Part shown: positions 5,413 through 6,238 of the stretch, one piece after another | Layout: each line of letters begins with the position of its first letter | Position numbering within the stretch: the stretch's first letter is position 1 | Assembly: GCA_051881655.1 (NCBI GenBank) | Contig: JBJEQH010000224.1 | Coordinates: 1 to 6,238, forward strand | DNA length: 6,238 nt | Source of the DNA: Heritagella sp051881655 | Lineage (GTDB): Bacteria; Bacillota; Clostridia; Oscillospirales; Acutalibacteraceae | Reading direction: 5' to 3' | Made by a program: the position numbers and the translations under genes | The notes under the pieces: model-generated | Databases searched by the model: none | What the model was told of the DNA's origin: nothing | What the model saw: the letters and a program-made list of their open reading frames with translations, nothing else

Positions 5413-6180
5413 TCAGCGCCGCACCGGTATTCCCTGCCCATGCAGGTATTCCTTCAGATCGGGGATCTGAATCTCGCCGAAATGGAACAGACTGGCGGCC
5501 AGCACCGCATCGGCGCCGCCCTGGGTGAAGGCATCGGCAAAATGGGACAGTGTACCGGCGCCCCCGGATGCGATCACCGGGACCGGCACCGCATCGGCCA
5601 CCGCCCGGGTGAGCGGCAGATCATACCCGTTTTTCACCCCGTCGCAATCCATACTGGTGAGCAGAATCTCCCCGGCCCCCATGGCCACGGCTTCTTTCGC
5701 CCACGCCACCGCATCCTTTCCGGTATCCACCCGGCCGCCGTTGAGATACACGGTCCAGCCGTCATTGGGATCCTGCGTGCGGCGCTTGGCGTCGATCGCA
5801 CATACAACGCACTGACTGCCGAATTTCTTGGCGGCCTCCCGGATCAGGGTGGGATCCTTCAGCGCCGAGGAATTCACCGAGACCTTGTCGGCACCGGCAT
5901 GCAGCAGCTTCTGAAAATCCTCGACCGAGCGGATTCCACCGCCCACGGTGAAAGGGATAAAGATCGTCGAGGCCACTTTCTCGACGATGTCAATCATGAT
6001 ATTCCGGGCATCGGAGGAAGCGGTGATATCCAGCAGCACCAGCTCGTCCGCCCCCTGCTCATCGTAACGCCGGGCCGCCTCTACGGGGTCGCCCGCATCC
6101 CGCAGGCCGACAAAATTGGTTCCTTTGACCACCCGGCCGTTTTTCAGATCCAGACAGGGGATAATTCTCTTGGCATACAT
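5413..6180 (-). CDS. hisF: imidazole glycerol phosphate synthase subunit HisF (cyclase)
   Basis: HisF is the (beta/alpha)8-barrel cyclase of the HisH-HisF complex. It joins ammonia supplied by HisH to PRFAR, giving imidazole glycerol phosphate for histidine and AICAR for purine synthesis. From ATG 6180 the protein has 255 residues (usual ~253) and begins MYAKRIIPCLDLKNGRVVKG. With this start the two catalytic aspartates fall at the family's standard positions: Asp11 (PCLD) and Asp130 (CAID). Phosphate-binding loops FTVGGGIRS (77-85) and IASGGAGT (203-210) are intact, as is the C-terminal AASLFHFGEI (228-237). The frame continues to an ATG at 6207 that would add nine residues (MNRGRKEPA) without a ribosome site. 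The terminator just downstream makes hisF the last gene of its transcript, so hisI/hisE do not follow immediately as they do in many his operons. Confidence 0.97.
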   Translation of the reverse strand: MYAKRIIPCLDLKNGRVVKGTNFVGLRDAGDPVEAARRYDEQGADELVLLDITASSDARNIMIDIVEKVASTIFIPFTVGGGIRSVEDFQKLLHAGADKVSVNSSALKDPTLIREAAKKFGSQCVVCAIDAKRRTQDPNDGWTVYLNGGRVDTGKDAVAWAKEAVAMGAGEILLTSMDCDGVKNGYDLPLTRAVADAVPVPVIASGGAGTLSHFADAFTQGGADAVLAASLFHFGEIQIPDLKEYLHGQGIPVRR

Positions 6181-6186
6181 AGCGGG

Positions 6187-6193
6187 TTCCTTT
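6187..6193 (-). promoter_or_regulatory. ribosome binding site that decides the hisF start
   Basis: On the minus strand AAAGGAA ends 6 bases before ATG 6180. No comparable site precedes the alternative ATG at 6207, and residue numbering also favours 6180. Confidence 0.7.
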
Positions 6194-6203
6194 CTTCCTC
6201 GGT

Positions 6204-6238
6204 TCATCGTTCTGTTTTCGTCGGGTTTCCCCTGTTTT
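6204..6238 (-). CDS. possible 3' end of the gene upstream of hisF (partial)
   Basis: One minus-strand frame is open from the window edge to a TGA at 6206-6204 and would end NRGNPTKTER. The stop is 23 bases before the hisF ATG, as expected for an upstream his operon gene such as hisA or hisH. With only 10 codons visible the frame could be open by chance, and I do not recognise the residues as a known HisA or HisH terminus. Confidence 0.3.
   Translation of the reverse strand, partial: NRGNPTKTER

Overview
The window looks like chromosomal DNA from a low-to-medium GC Gram-positive anaerobe, most likely a clostridial relative (Oscillospiraceae/Ruminococcaceae-like). I infer this from the AGGAGG-type ribosome binding sites, the short (445-residue) Bacillus-type phosphoglucose isomerase, a PF06541 membrane protein typical of Firmicutes, a DacF-like penicillin-binding protein, and GC-rich but not extreme codon use. 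No mobile element, tRNA, rRNA or CRISPR array is visible. The gene content is mostly ordinary housekeeping.

Layout. The left third (1-2053) reads rightwards: the tail of an unidentified gene (1-66), a five-helix membrane protein of the PF06541 family (88-909) and, only 4 bases after it, a glycerate kinase starting at GTG 914 (914-2053). The rest reads leftwards, so listed from right to left: hisF (6180-5413), a D-alanyl-D-alanine carboxypeptidase (5211-4069), glucose-6-phosphate isomerase pgi (3953-2616) and a small P-loop protein of unknown role (2540-2130). The two halves converge on one hairpin (2069-2111) that can serve as a terminator in both directions. A second strong terminator (5309-5368) ends the hisF transcript.

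How the genes relate. Pgi (glycolysis) and glycerate kinase (entry of glycerate into lower glycolysis) are both central carbon genes but lie on opposite strands in separate transcription units. HisF belongs to histidine synthesis and is probably the last gene of a his operon lying beyond the right edge. The carboxypeptidase trims peptidoglycan outside the membrane. The 115-base gap in front of pgi has the clearest regulatory sequence in the window: a near-consensus promoter (TTGCAA, 17 bases, TACAAT) with three perfect inverted repeats arranged around it.

The parts with least explanation are the 136-residue P-loop protein, the palindromes at the pgi promoter, and the PF06541 protein with its long charged tail coupled to glycerate kinase. 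I found no convincing new defence, mobile or RNA-based system.
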